Source: JAFGRU01 sp016934985
GTDB lineage: Bacteria; Desulfobacterota; Desulfuromonadia; Desulfuromonadales; JAAYDE01
Length of the DNA stretch: 64,000 nt
Direction of reading: 5' to 3'
NCBI GenBank assembly: GCA_963665045.2
Contig: CAXXJQ010000002.1
Span: forward strand, 1 to 64,000
The notes beneath the pieces were generated by a model that did not search any database, was not told the DNA's origin, and saw nothing but the letters and a program-made list of their open reading frames with translations. The translations under genes were made by a program, and so were the position numbers. Each line of letters opens with the position of its first letter. Position 1 is the stretch's first letter. Positions 25,535 to 34,160 of this stretch are shown here, piece after piece.

Positions 25535-26652
25535 CAGTCTAGCCCCTCCTTGCCGGCCAGCATGGGACGCACGCGGAGACTTTCCCGAAGCATATGCAGG
25601 CCCGCTATGGCGACCTGTTCTCCAGGCTTCAGTCCGGAGCGGATTTCAACCATGTTTCCCCAAATGGCGGCAACCTCGACCTGTTTTTTAGCGGGATGTC
25701 CACCGGCCGGGTCCACAATCCACACGTAGGATCTGCCGTCACTTCCGTGCCAGAGAGCTTCAACCGGAGCGCGCGTGGCATGTTCCGCGTCCCGGGACCG
25801 TCCGGACGAATTTTCCATGCGTGCCTCGACCCTGGCGGTCATACCGGGCAATACATGAAGCCCGGGCGGAGGAGGCAGGGCGATGATCACATCATAGGTA
25901 CGGGTTATGCTGTCCGATTCGGCACTGAATTCCCGCACGGCCGCGGCAAACCAGCGTTCCGTGCCAGGGTCGGTTTCAAAACCGACCTGAAATTCAGCCA
26001 TTTTCTGGATCTCGTTTTGACTGATCAGACGTTCCGGAACCTGAATGACCACCTCAAAAAGAGAAATATCCTGGAACGACAAAATTGCCTGCTTGGCCTG
26101 GACATGCTCGTGGTTTTCAACGTGGCGTCTGGCAATCACACCGTCAAACGGTGCAAGCAGCACGGTGTCCGCCAAGGCCTTTTCACGGATACGCCATTCA
26201 GCCAGGGCGACATCATAGGCGGTTTTGGTATTCTCGTACTGAACCTCAGTTACAACCTTCTGCTCGCGCAGAGCACAGAACCTGGTCAATTCACGCTTGG
26301 CGTGGAAACATTTTGCCTTGGCTGCGTCAAGAGCATGTTGATAGTCGCGTTGATCCAGCTTGGCCAGCACTGCGCCTTTTTTGATTTTCTGGCCTTCCTG
26401 GGCGTTGAGCTGCTCCAGCAGACCCGGGACTGAAAAAGCCAGCTCGACACGGCGGCTGGCACGTACCTTTCCCGGAAACCTGCGAACATAGGTCTTGGAA
26501 AGGGCTCGGACCATAGCCGTTGGAACCGGCCGAACGACCGGAGCTTTTGTCATATGTTTCGCCTCGGAGCGGTTTTTTCCAACCCATATCGTGACACAAA
26601 TGGTCAGGCCGGTGACCAAAAGCCCAATAAAAATAAGATGTTTTTTTGTCAT
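25534..26652 (-). CDS. RND efflux periplasmic adaptor (membrane fusion protein)
   Basis: 372 aa. An N-terminal membrane anchor (HLIFIGLLVTGLTICVTIWV) precedes the biotinyl-lipoyl half-motifs (FSVPGLLEQLNAQEGQKIKK and LAPFDGVIARRHVENHEHVQ) around an alpha-hairpin, then the beta-barrel and a membrane-proximal domain. It bridges pump and outer-membrane channel. AAGGAG lies 8 nt before the ATG. A 35-bp palindrome sits 28 bp upstream, between this gene and the MarR regulator. Confidence 0.92.
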   Translation of the reverse strand: MTKKHLIFIGLLVTGLTICVTIWVGKNRSEAKHMTKAPVVRPVPTAMVRALSKTYVRRFPGKVRASRRVELAFSVPGLLEQLNAQEGQKIKKGAVLAKLDQRDYQHALDAAKAKCFHAKRELTRFCALREQKVVTEVQYENTKTAYDVALAEWRIREKALADTVLLAPFDGVIARRHVENHEHVQAKQAILSFQDISLFEVVIQVPERLISQNEIQKMAEFQVGFETDPGTERWFAAAVREFSAESDSITRTYDVIIALPPPPGLHVLPGMTARVEARMENSSGRSRDAEHATRAPVEALWHGSDGRSYVWIVDPAGGHPAKKQVEVAAIWGNMVEIRSGLKPGEQVAIAGLHMLRESLRVRPMLAGKEGLD

Positions 26653-26679
26653 CTTTTTTCTCCTTGCTCAATAGGAAAT

Positions 26680-26714
26680 GCCCCAAATAGTTAAGGACCT
26701 TAACTATTTGGGGC
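26680..26714 (-). promoter_or_regulatory. 35-bp palindrome, likely MarR operator
   Basis: GCCCCAAATAGTTAAGG (26680-26696) and CCTTAACTATTTGGGGC (26698-26714) are exact reverse complements around one central base. It lies between marR and the adaptor gene. The core TAGTTAAGG-N-CCTTAACTA is a typical MarR-type dyad. A related TTAATTAA-centred site lies just upstream of marR at about 27205-27225. It could also fold as an RNA hairpin. Confidence 0.6.
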
Positions 26715-26722
26715 AAAAAAAA

Positions 26723-27190
26723 TTAAATGGCTTTCAGGCGTTCATCCATGATTTCGTCGATAGCCTCCAGTAAAACCAGCAGGATAGCAACCTGATTCAG
26801 AGGGTAGACGCTCAGACGCTCGATAAGTTCGGCAAGGTCATCCCCGTGAAAACGTTCATGGGCACGAAAGGCCTTCCAACCCAGATCGGTCAGTGACAGC
26901 TCAAGTTCCTTGTTGCTGTGAGGCGCGAACCCCTTCTCTATCAAGCCTTTTTTGGCAAGTTTTCCAATAAGTTGAGATGCTGCGCTCTTGGTTACACCGA
27001 AATGAGCTGCCAGTTCGGTGACATTCGTCTGCTTCTTTTCCCCAACGGCCTGGATGGTGTGAATTTCCTTGGTGCTGATCTCGATATCGTCATCAACCTG
27101 AATGGGAAGCGTCTCAATGCGCGAATATTTATTGGTTATCTGGATAAGTCGCCGTATGGCAGCTTTTATAAGATCGTCTTTGTCACTCAT
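26723..27190 (-). CDS. MarR-family transcriptional regulator
   Basis: 155 aa with a central winged helix: VTELAAHFGVTKSAASQLIG, then KLAKKGLIEKGFAPHSNKEL, a MarR wing. Helical ends form the dimer. Such regulators usually repress efflux genes until a toxic ligand binds. It is the first gene of the run into the RND adaptor, pump, channel and methyltransferase, and the 35-bp palindrome between it and the adaptor is the likely operator. Confidence 0.88.
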   Translation of the reverse strand: MSDKDDLIKAAIRRLIQITNKYSRIETLPIQVDDDIEISTKEIHTIQAVGEKKQTNVTELAAHFGVTKSAASQLIGKLAKKGLIEKGFAPHSNKELELSLTDLGWKAFRAHERFHGDDLAELIERLSVYPLNQVAILLVLLEAIDEIMDERLKAI

Positions 27191-27282
27191 GTAAACAATG
27201 GTAAAGTTGCTTAATTAAATTGTCAAGAATAATTTTCCCTTGGTAGTTGTTTGGACTGGGTTAACAGTCTTAGAAGTTGTAT

Positions 27283-27345
27283 CGGATTATTTTGGGAGAC
27301 TGAAATGAATTGAATAGCCAAATTATTACAACCCCTGGCTTACGA
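27283..27345 (+). repeat. Dispersed repeat family D, degenerate copy
   Basis: CGGATTATTTTGGGAGACTG plus AAAT (27283-27306) and TTACAACCCCTGGCTTACGA (27326-27345) match the 5' and 3' motifs of the copy at 18927-18990. Confidence 0.45.
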
Positions 27346-27403
27346 GAATTTTGACCAAGTGATGACCAGACAATGGCTGCGATGGAGATTTTTCAACAAA
27401 AAA

Positions 27404-27423
27404 ACCCGGTTGGGGGACCGGGT
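27404..27423 (-). terminator. Hairpin terminator
   Basis: ACCCGGT (27404-27410) pairs with ACCGGGT (27417-27423). On the minus strand the stem runs into TTTTTTT. It could end the Cys-rich protein gene that stops at 27612. Confidence 0.5.
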
Positions 27424-27611
27424 CAAAAAGATGAGGAAGTTTCTAGATAAAGAAACCTTCCCTATGGATAACCTTTATCACAAACTCAGAGTTATTCAAA
27501 CCATTGCCCAAATTTAAAGACTCAGGCTTCAAAGATGTTTTAAAACCCCTGCAATGAATTGACCTTACCCCCTGGGTCGGGCCATATCTGCGTCTAATTA
27601 ATAATGGGGAA

Positions 27612-28373
27612 TCACGAAACAGAAGAGGCTTCTTCCAAGGTAAACTTCCAGGCGCAGTACCAGTTGTCCGGATGTTCGTCCGGCGGGCAGGCGATACATT
27701 CGGTCCTGATGCGCGCATCGATTGTTTCCGCGAAGGTAGGATACTCCGCCATACCTCCCGACTTGCACGGGTAATCGGCCATGTTTTTTCTTTTCCTGGC
27801 GGCCTGCACCCGGCATTCGCTCATCCGAAAAACAAAGCTGTTCGAGGTTTCTTCGACAACCTCCTGCTTGTTCACGGTCGCGTAAAGGCGAAACCCCAAG
27901 GCCTGCTTCAAGCCCGCCAGCCCGGGGTGCTCGGGCAAATCGAGAAATTTCTTAATCATTTGCGCTTCCAGCGGAGAAAAATTTGACCAGCAGGAATCAT
28001 TGCAGCGCTTCGCATCGTGCATGCCGCGGTTTTTTTCCAAGGCCTGAAACCAGACGCCGTCATTAGCCAGCCAGTTGACAGCGACACTCTCCTTCAAAGC
28101 ATTCAGCTCCGCTTCCGGCAGATCGCTGAAAGGGGTCGGGACACCATCATTTACCGCAAATCCGAGGGTCTTTCCCAGGCGCTGGAACAGAATCTGGCTG
28201 CTTCGTTCGGTCACCTCGGCCAGCACCTCGTAGGCCTGTTCTCTTCCCAACTGATGGGAAACTTCAGAAAACCAGAGCGCATGATGCATCATCGCCCGGT
28301 GAAGAAAATCGATTACCAATCTGGCGTTTTCTTGGTGACTAAGGTCTTGCTGGGTCATTACGGTTTTGGGCAT
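27612..28373 (-). CDS. Conserved cysteine-rich cytosolic protein (DUF6125-like)
   Basis: 253 aa, no signal peptide. The C-terminal half has a conserved pattern seen in a family of unknown function: FRMSECRVQAARKRKNMADY, PCKSGG and IRTECIACPPDEHPDNWYCA. Cysteines also occur earlier in RCNDSCWSNF. The arrangement could bind a metal or Fe-S cluster. Family name from memory and moderately sure. It is a single gene, followed by a terminator and preceded by a repeat fragment. Confidence 0.55.
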   Translation of the reverse strand: MPKTVMTQQDLSHQENARLVIDFLHRAMMHHALWFSEVSHQLGREQAYEVLAEVTERSSQILFQRLGKTLGFAVNDGVPTPFSDLPEAELNALKESVAVNWLANDGVWFQALEKNRGMHDAKRCNDSCWSNFSPLEAQMIKKFLDLPEHPGLAGLKQALGFRLYATVNKQEVVEETSNSFVFRMSECRVQAARKRKNMADYPCKSGGMAEYPTFAETIDARIRTECIACPPDEHPDNWYCAWKFTLEEASSVS

Positions 28374-28411
28374 CTTTTCCTCCGAACATTAAAGAGCAAC
28401 CTGCATATTTC

Positions 28412-28424
28412 GTAACTATTCAGC
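28412..28424 (+). repeat. Dispersed repeat family C, truncated copy
   Basis: GTAACTATTCAGC is the left end of the hairpin repeats at 36245 and 60264. Only this end remains here. Confidence 0.35.
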
Positions 28425-28614
28425 ATGGGGTACTAAAACCCAACTACGGCCACAAAGGTGCGCACCATTCATGACAAGGGCGTTCTGGCGCAGGGATGCG
28501 ACAGCCGGGCCCCTGCTTGGGTTTATGCGTCCCTTGACATGGGTGGTACGAGCCCACCAAACAGACAGCTGAACAGTTACCATATTTCTATAGACAACAA
28601 GGGGCATGGGCATG

Positions 28615-29550
28615 TTAGCAAAGAGCTCTCCGCCACGCAAAGAAAACCAACCAGGCCGCTGCTGCGGCCAGCAGCGCGTTGAAGAGGCGTCCCGGGCGTC
28701 CTTTTGTTTTTATCCAGAAACCGGCTCCAGCACCAAAAATAACGCCTGAGGCAAAGCCCCACAAGTGAGCACTGACATCGACCCGGTCCCCGGTGGCGCC
28801 AAGCATGGCGAGCAGGGCCAGGGCCGCGGCCAGAGGCAAGGGCCATTTTTTCATCAGAATGGTGCGGTTGTGGACAAGATTGAAAGTCGCCAGCAGGCCG
28901 ACAGCGCCGAACAGGGCGGTTGAGGCGCCGACGGCAAGGTGATCAGGGGGTTGCAGCCAGGCATTCCAGAAGTTGCCGATGACTCCCGTGAGAAGGATCA
29001 GGCTCCAGCCGAGCCCGCTGCCTAGTACTCTGCAGAGCATGACAACAAAGATGCTTCCAATGGCGATGTTGCTGAACAGGTGGAGGAGATCCGTATGCAA
29101 GGTCAGTGCAGTGACGCTGCGCCACCATTCTCCGGCCATGATCTTTCCGGCATCAGCACAGCCCCGCTCCAACCAGTCAACAGCGGGCAGTCCCCAGGAT
29201 TCCAGGTTCAAAAGGGTCAAATTGTGAAAAATCGCGAGAAGACCAAGAATCGAAAGGGTTATCAGGGTATTGTCAGTCAACGGCACTGGTTTCTGTTCCG
29301 GAGGCCAGTTGCGGTTTTCCCTTTCGTAGAGGGTGATCTCCCGGATGGCCCTTTCCTGGAGTTCGGAAGGGACAAAAATCTGCCAACCCCCGCTGGACTG
29401 ATGTACCTGGTAGGGAATATTTCGCGCCGCCAGTACCAGAACCCATCTTCTGAGGCACCGTGCTGTCAGAAATAAGGGCCAGTTGACCTGATCGGCGTCC
29501 TCAACCGGAGGCTTCAGTGGTACAAGGTCACCTTCTTCCCTATTACTCAT
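28615..29550 (-). CDS. Rhomboid-family intramembrane serine protease
   Basis: 311 aa. An N-terminal soluble domain (about 25-85) is followed by a six- to seven-span rhomboid core. The catalytic dyad is visible: Ser210 in GASTALFGAVG and His262 in VSAHLWGF, with Asn161 in HLFSNI as the oxyanion helper. The usual GxSG is GAST here, still within the family's variation. It would cut single-span membrane proteins in the inner membrane. It is a single gene with no operon partner. Confidence 0.88.
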   Translation of the reverse strand: MSNREEGDLVPLKPPVEDADQVNWPLFLTARCLRRWVLVLAARNIPYQVHQSSGGWQIFVPSELQERAIREITLYERENRNWPPEQKPVPLTDNTLITLSILGLLAIFHNLTLLNLESWGLPAVDWLERGCADAGKIMAGEWWRSVTALTLHTDLLHLFSNIAIGSIFVVMLCRVLGSGLGWSLILLTGVIGNFWNAWLQPPDHLAVGASTALFGAVGLLATFNLVHNRTILMKKWPLPLAAALALLAMLGATGDRVDVSAHLWGFASGVIFGAGAGFWIKTKGRPGRLFNALLAAAAAWLVFFAWRRALC

Positions 29551-29717
29551 GGCAAAAATTCCTAATGACCCGGCTTATTCATGAGGGTTCGTCACGAAAC
29601 CGGGTTAACCAGCAGTTCATCTAGTTAAGCAGAAATAATAAAGCGATGGATGAGCTGGTCATGCTTATTGTCCTGATCATTTTAACTTGGTCAATGATAT
29701 GGATAACAAGCTGTTTT

Positions 29718-29737
29718 TTACAATCCCCGGGTTACAG
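29718..29737 (+). repeat. Dispersed repeat family D, 3' motif only
   Basis: TTACAATCCCCGGGTTACAG matches the 3' motif at 18971-18990 and 27326-27345. Confidence 0.4.
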
Positions 29738-29739
29738 GA

Positions 29740-29784
29740 AAGGGCCATCCGATCCGGTGATCAAAATGGCCCTTAAATTTTTTT
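29740..29784 (+). terminator. Hairpin with T run on the plus strand
   Basis: AAGGGCCAT (29740-29748) pairs with ATGGCCCTT (29766-29774), followed by AAATTTTTTT. No plus-strand gene precedes it, so it may belong to the repeat. Confidence 0.45.
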
Positions 29785-29890
29785 CAAAATTTCGTTTTCG
29801 CTTAAACCCTAAAATTGGCGTCTGAAAAACCGGCTGTGGAAGAGGCCCCATGCCTTGAGGTCTTAAAACAGCAGGCCGGAAGGTTATCCT

Positions 29891-32143
29891 TCAGTTCCGT
29901 TCCTGGCAGGATGAGCCGGGGACGTCCTCACCACACGGCCGAATACGGCAGCGCAGATACTCCCCTTTCAACGGCCAACCGCCGGACAATGCATCACATT
30001 TGTCCGGTTCGTCGTCTGTGGTCACATTGATGTTGGCTTCCCACAAGCCATGTAGACAGGGCGCTTCCCCGGGCTGCTCCGGGAACCACCAGCCGTGCTG
30101 GGTGACAATGTAGTGAGGATCGAAGGCCGTGCTGAGACGTGCCCGCTGCCGAACGCGGCCGACGGGGCTTTCGATCCAGACCCAGTCGCCGTCGTTGATG
30201 CCTTGCCGCCGCGCCACATCCACGTGAATCTCGACGATGGGATCGCGCTGCTGCTTCCTGAACCCCTCCACATGACGAAACTCACTGTGGTGATAGGGCA
30301 TGAACCTCACCCCGCTGATGTTCAGCAGGGGATAAGCCCGCCGGACCTCTTCGGGGATATCGGGTTCAGTGTAGTGAGGCAGGGGATCATAACCCAGTTT
30401 TTCCAGAATCGTACAACTCAGCTCCACCTTGCCGGATGTCGTGGCCAGCCCCGGAGAACGGCAGCGTCCCGCCCGGGGCTTTTCCCCGACCCAGCGCTTT
30501 TCGTGCACAAACTCCTCCAGAGTCTCGCAGCCATGCTCCTCCATGATCTCGGAGATGCGGTACTCCCACAGGGCGGCGAACGTAGGCCACGGCCAATCAT
30601 TTTCCTGCCCCAGGCGCAGCCCCAACTCGCGCCAAAAGGCGTAGTCATCGAGCCGCTCGTAGCGACCCGGCACCACCGGCGGGACTGCCGCTTCCCCGAG
30701 CTGAACCAGGGGATAGCCGCCCACCGACGAGAAATTGCCCATGTCCGGGCGCTCCATCCAGCAGGCAGCCGGCAGGACGTAATCGGAAAGCCGCGCGGTC
30801 GGCGTCCAGGTTATGTCAAAGGTCACCGACAACTCCGTCGCCAACATGGCGTCATGGACGAGTTTGGTATTGGCATAGGAAAGGAGGGGGTTACTGCATG
30901 AGGAAATCAATGCTTTTACCGGGTACGGCTTTCCGGTCAGTATCGCCCGGAAGACGCTCGGGGCATGGGCGCAGGAATGTAAATTGACCGCTGCGGAATG
31001 CCGCTCTCCCCAGACGCGCCGCATCTGCTCCTCCATCAGCTCCCAGCCCGGGTAGCCGCTGAAGCGAAAGCGGTCGCTGCCCAGTTGTTTGGCGCGCTGT
31101 TCCGGCGCCAGACGCTCGTTCGCCTCCAGAACAACATCCGGCAAAAACCCCGGACATGGACCGGCGACCAGGTCACCTCCCGGCACATCGATGCTGCCCA
31201 CGATGGCACGCAGCAGATTGATGGCACGGATGCCCTGGATACTGTTGGGCGCGCTGTGTTCGACCGCGACCCCGATGGTCATGACGGAGGGCTGGTTGGC
31301 TGCATAAAAACGCGCTATCTCGCGAATGCGTACAGGTGTCAACCCGACCTTTTCAGCCACCGTTTCCGGAGCGTATTGCGCCGCCCGGATCCGCAACTCG
31401 TCAAACCCGTGCGTGTACGACGCCACAAATTCGCGGTCGTAGAGCTCCTCCTCGATAATCACGTGAATCATCGCCATGGCCAGCAGGGTATCACTGCCCG
31501 GCCGGAGCTGAACCCAGCAATCGGCCTGACGGGACGGCTCCGTACAGCGGGGGTCGATGACCATGGTGCGCATGCCCTCGGCTTTGGCTTTCCGGAAGCT
31601 GTTCCAGGTCGAAGGTCCCCCTTCGTGGGCGTTGCGCCCCCACAACACCATCATGCGGGTCGTGCCCGGACGCCGGTCCGAGACCAGGTGCCCCCCGAAG
31701 GTGCTGAACCACACCAGGGCCCTGGGCGCGTAACAGATGGTAATGACGCCAAAGCGGTTGGGGCTGCCGAACAGGTTCATGAAACGCGTCTTGGCGAACT
31801 CCGCGCCGCCACGGCCGGTCCCGGAGCTGGTGGCCACGGCCTCCGCGCCATAGCGTTCCCGGATATCGGCCAGACGCTTCGCAATCTCGTCCAGCGCCTG
31901 CTCCCAGGATATCTGTTCCCAGCGGTTCTCCCCCCGTTTTCCCTTTCGCTTGAGCGGAAAGGAGAGGCGGAAGGGATGCTCCTGATACTCCTTGGCCAGG
32001 GTCGGGCGCACACAGAAACCTCCCGGACCCACCGGCGCCGACGTATCCACGGTAACCCGCTGCACCTGCTGGTTCTCGACATACACCTTCATGGCGCAGC
32101 CCTTGCTGGTGCAGAAATAACAGCTGCTGAGTTTGACCTCCAC
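29891..32143 (-). CDS. Molybdopterin-dependent oxidoreductase, acetylene hydratase-like clade
   Basis: 750 aa, catalytic subunit of the DMSO reductase superfamily (bis-MGD Mo or W). The N-terminal cluster motif is C8-x2-C11-x4-C16 ... C44. RWEQISWEQALDEIAKRL and FMNLFGSPNRFGVITICYAP follow, where Cys137 is the likely metal ligand. The segments around it and SGKVELSCTILEKLGYDPLP near the C-terminus resemble Pelobacter acetylene hydratase. There is no Tat signal, so it acts in the cytoplasm. It is the last gene of the TrpD/TrpF/TrpC-like run and starts with a GTG directly after the TrpD-like stop. The true reaction is unknown; it could be a hydroxylation, hydration or dehydrogenation. Confidence 0.82.
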   Translation of the reverse strand: MEVKLSSCYFCTSKGCAMKVYVENQQVQRVTVDTSAPVGPGGFCVRPTLAKEYQEHPFRLSFPLKRKGKRGENRWEQISWEQALDEIAKRLADIRERYGAEAVATSSGTGRGGAEFAKTRFMNLFGSPNRFGVITICYAPRALVWFSTFGGHLVSDRRPGTTRMMVLWGRNAHEGGPSTWNSFRKAKAEGMRTMVIDPRCTEPSRQADCWVQLRPGSDTLLAMAMIHVIIEEELYDREFVASYTHGFDELRIRAAQYAPETVAEKVGLTPVRIREIARFYAANQPSVMTIGVAVEHSAPNSIQGIRAINLLRAIVGSIDVPGGDLVAGPCPGFLPDVVLEANERLAPEQRAKQLGSDRFRFSGYPGWELMEEQMRRVWGERHSAAVNLHSCAHAPSVFRAILTGKPYPVKALISSCSNPLLSYANTKLVHDAMLATELSVTFDITWTPTARLSDYVLPAACWMERPDMGNFSSVGGYPLVQLGEAAVPPVVPGRYERLDDYAFWRELGLRLGQENDWPWPTFAALWEYRISEIMEEHGCETLEEFVHEKRWVGEKPRAGRCRSPGLATTSGKVELSCTILEKLGYDPLPHYTEPDIPEEVRRAYPLLNISGVRFMPYHHSEFRHVEGFRKQQRDPIVEIHVDVARRQGINDGDWVWIESPVGRVRQRARLSTAFDPHYIVTQHGWWFPEQPGEAPCLHGLWEANINVTTDDEPDKCDALSGGWPLKGEYLRCRIRPCGEDVPGSSCQERN

Positions 32144-32145
32144 GA

Positions 32146-33273
32146 TCAGCCCTTCGCCAGGGCGGTCATCTTGTCAAGCCTTGGAACGCCGTCCCCGGGG
32201 TTTTCGTTTTGCCAGGTTACCCAGTCCCGCAGCTTCTCATAGGCCCTGCCTTCGGCCAGGGCCTGCTTGGCCATACTGAACCCTTCCTGCAGAGAATCCG
32301 CCTTCCCGGCCACGTACAGAAGCGGGGCCGTGTTGAGGCAGACGATGTCTCTGCGCGGACCCTGATCCAGGTTGAGAAGCACCCGAAGCAGGATCGTGGC
32401 ATCGTGGGTAACATTCTTGGTGGACGCCACTTCTTCATAGGTGCAACGGCTCAGCCCGAAATCCTCCGGGGTCAGCGTGTAGGTCTTGATCTCCCCGTCA
32501 CTGTCAAGCTCCGCTACCTGGGTCTCACCAAGGAGCGAAAACTCATCCATGCCCTTGTCGCTGTGGTCGTCGAGTCCGTGCATGACCAGGGCCCGCTTGA
32601 AACCCAGTTCCCGCAGGGTCTTGATCTCGATGTCGATAAACGCGGGCGTCGGCACCCCCATGACCTTGAAGGTCGGCATGGTCGGATTCAGCAGCGGACC
32701 GACCAGATTGATGGCCGAACCGAAACGGATCTGCGACAGAACGCGAGCCAGGGTCTTCGGATGAACCGAGGGCAGAAAGGCATTCCAGGCACAGATGCCG
32801 GCATTCTCGATGCTCTTCTTGGGCAACTCCGGGGCGGATTCGACATTGACGCCCAACGCCTCCACCACATCAATGGCCCCGCAGTTCGACGAGATGGCCC
32901 GGGCCGCATGGCGCACGACGTACAAACCGAGAGACGATCCCACGATGGCTGCGCCGGTGCTGATATTGAAGGTTTTGAGCGTATCCGCCCCGGTTCCGCA
33001 GTTGTCAATCAACGGCTCGGGGGTGTTCACTTTCACCTTCACCGTGTCGTACTCATACAAGGCCTCGAAGGTGCCGGCTATTTCCTCCGGCGTCTCCGGC
33101 TTAGATTTCAGCGCCCCGATAAAACCGCCCTGCTGCAGATCGGACTGTTCCTCCTCACATATCTGGCGCCAGCACTCCCTGGCTTCCTCCCGCGTAATAT
33201 TTTCACCACGCGTCAGTCGAGTTACAATCGCTCCAAATTCCCGCCATCGCTTTTCCTGCTGATCCATGGTCAT
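32146..33273 (-). CDS. TrpD-family phosphoribosyltransferase, divergent
   Basis: 375 aa with the TrpD fold: an N-terminal helical domain, then the PRPP loop NCGTGADTLKTFNIST (91-106), RHAARAISSNCGAIDVVEAL (121-140) and RFGSAINLVGPLLNP. In classical TrpD these read GTGGD, KHGNR and LGxRTxFN. The Asn and Arg that hold anthranilate are Ala and Gly here, while PRPP-site residues are kept. This suggests transfer of phosphoribose to a different amine or aromatic. It lies 47 bp after the RibD-like gene and directly before the molybdopterin enzyme gene. A diverged anthranilate phosphoribosyltransferase is the conservative alternative. Confidence 0.75.
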   Translation of the reverse strand: MTMDQQEKRWREFGAIVTRLTRGENITREEARECWRQICEEEQSDLQQGGFIGALKSKPETPEEIAGTFEALYEYDTVKVKVNTPEPLIDNCGTGADTLKTFNISTGAAIVGSSLGLYVVRHAARAISSNCGAIDVVEALGVNVESAPELPKKSIENAGICAWNAFLPSVHPKTLARVLSQIRFGSAINLVGPLLNPTMPTFKVMGVPTPAFIDIEIKTLRELGFKRALVMHGLDDHSDKGMDEFSLLGETQVAELDSDGEIKTYTLTPEDFGLSRCTYEEVASTKNVTHDATILLRVLLNLDQGPRRDIVCLNTAPLLYVAGKADSLQEGFSMAKQALAEGRAYEKLRDWVTWQNENPGDGVPRLDKMTALAKG

Positions 33274-33320
33274 GGTCCTCGCCCTCTACTTTCTCGAATT
33301 TCCCCGCCGGCCCACGGCTC

Positions 33321-33998
33321 TCAGCCGCCCGGCTTGTAGGTCACATACAGATAGTCCCCCAAAACATCCACATGATCGAGGCGGAAGGTCGGCACCGTCC
33401 CCCCCGGCCAGAAAGCGGCGCGCTGCACGGGAGTCACAGACTGCGATCCGCCGATTACAAACGGGCACACGATCAATTGGATCTCATCGTAAAGGCCCGC
33501 CGATATCATCGAACGGTGTACGGTCCCCCCGCCTTCCACCATCAGGCGCCGAATGCCGCACTCCTGGTACAGCTTGGCCATCAACTCGGGAAGGTCCACG
33601 AAGCGCCCCCGGCGTCCGGCCACCACGATCCTGGCTCCTCGCGCCCTGATCTTTGCAACCCGTTCGGCAGGCGCCTCCGCCGTAACGGCCACAATGGTTT
33701 CGGCCTCCGGATTCAGAATGCGCGCCGTCGGCGCCATCTCCGCCAGGCCGTCAAGGACAATCCGTTTGGGATTCCTCCCTTGCTCTGAACGCAAGGTCAG
33801 GCGGGAGTCGTCAAGCTGAATGCTCTTCAACCCCACCATGATGCCGTCCACGGAAGCCCGTTGGGCGTTGTGCAGATCCATAATCTCCGGAGCGATCAAC
33901 GAGGGGCCCACCGGATTAGCCTGCCCCGGTTTTCGACGCGGCGAAATCTTGCCGTCCAGGCTGACCGCCACCAGCATAAATGTGTAAGGGCGTTTCAT
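33321..33998 (-). CDS. RibD-C/RIB7-type reductase (dihydrofolate reductase fold)
   Basis: 225 aa. It matches the stand-alone RibD C-terminal domain, with the archaeal/fungal 2,5-diamino-6-ribosylamino-pyrimidinone 5'-phosphate reductase as nearest named relative: YTFMLVAVSLDGKISPR, VDGIMVGLKSIQLDDSRLTL, RRLMVEGGGTVHRSMISAGL. These NADPH enzymes open a ribosylamine and reduce it to a ribitylamine. There is no deaminase half and no riboflavin gene nearby. In this cluster it may reduce the product of the TrpD-like transferase. GGAG precedes the ATG. Confidence 0.75.
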   Translation of the reverse strand: MKRPYTFMLVAVSLDGKISPRRKPGQANPVGPSLIAPEIMDLHNAQRASVDGIMVGLKSIQLDDSRLTLRSEQGRNPKRIVLDGLAEMAPTARILNPEAETIVAVTAEAPAERVAKIRARGARIVVAGRRGRFVDLPELMAKLYQECGIRRLMVEGGGTVHRSMISAGLYDEIQLIVCPFVIGGSQSVTPVQRAAFWPGGTVPTFRLDHVDVLGDYLYVTYKPGG

Positions 33999-34100
33999 GA
34001 CTCCGAACAGCTCTCCCCTCCTGAAAATAGCCTGTGGCTCATAAAAGCAGATATTAGCTCTTAAAAGCAGTTCGTAACTAAAAGATTGACACTTAAAACT

Positions 34101-34160
34101 GTTCTTACGGCCCTTGGAATGGGCGATAGGAGATATTGTGCCGACAAGCTGAATAATTAC
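34101..34160 (+). repeat. Dispersed repeat family C, right-hand copy
   Basis: Shares GGAATGGGCGAT and the right end GCTGAATAATTAC (34148-34160) with the fuller copy at 36245-36322. It sits in the gap between the TrpF-like and RibD-like genes and can form a hairpin (GCCC...GGGC). Confidence 0.5.

Larger units (their letters stand above)
27191..27611. other. Intergenic region with repeat D and a terminator
   Basis: No gene. It contains the MarR-type AT-rich site upstream of marR, a degenerate repeat D (27283-27345) and a hairpin terminator at 27404-27423. Confidence 0.55.
29551..29890. other. Intergenic region with repeat D motif and hairpin
   Basis: No convincing gene. It carries the 3' motif of repeat D at 29718-29737 and a terminator-like hairpin at 29740-29774. 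A 59-codon plus-strand frame at 29646-29825 runs through both and is judged spurious. Confidence 0.5.

Noticed and set aside
29646..29825. 59-codon plus-strand frame with a hydrophobic start
   Set aside because: It runs through a dispersed repeat motif and a terminator hairpin and has no ribosome site.
30998..32242. 414-codon plus-strand frame opposite the molybdoenzyme
   Set aside because: Product of high GC at third positions on the opposite strand; the minus frame has the Fe-S and Mo motifs.
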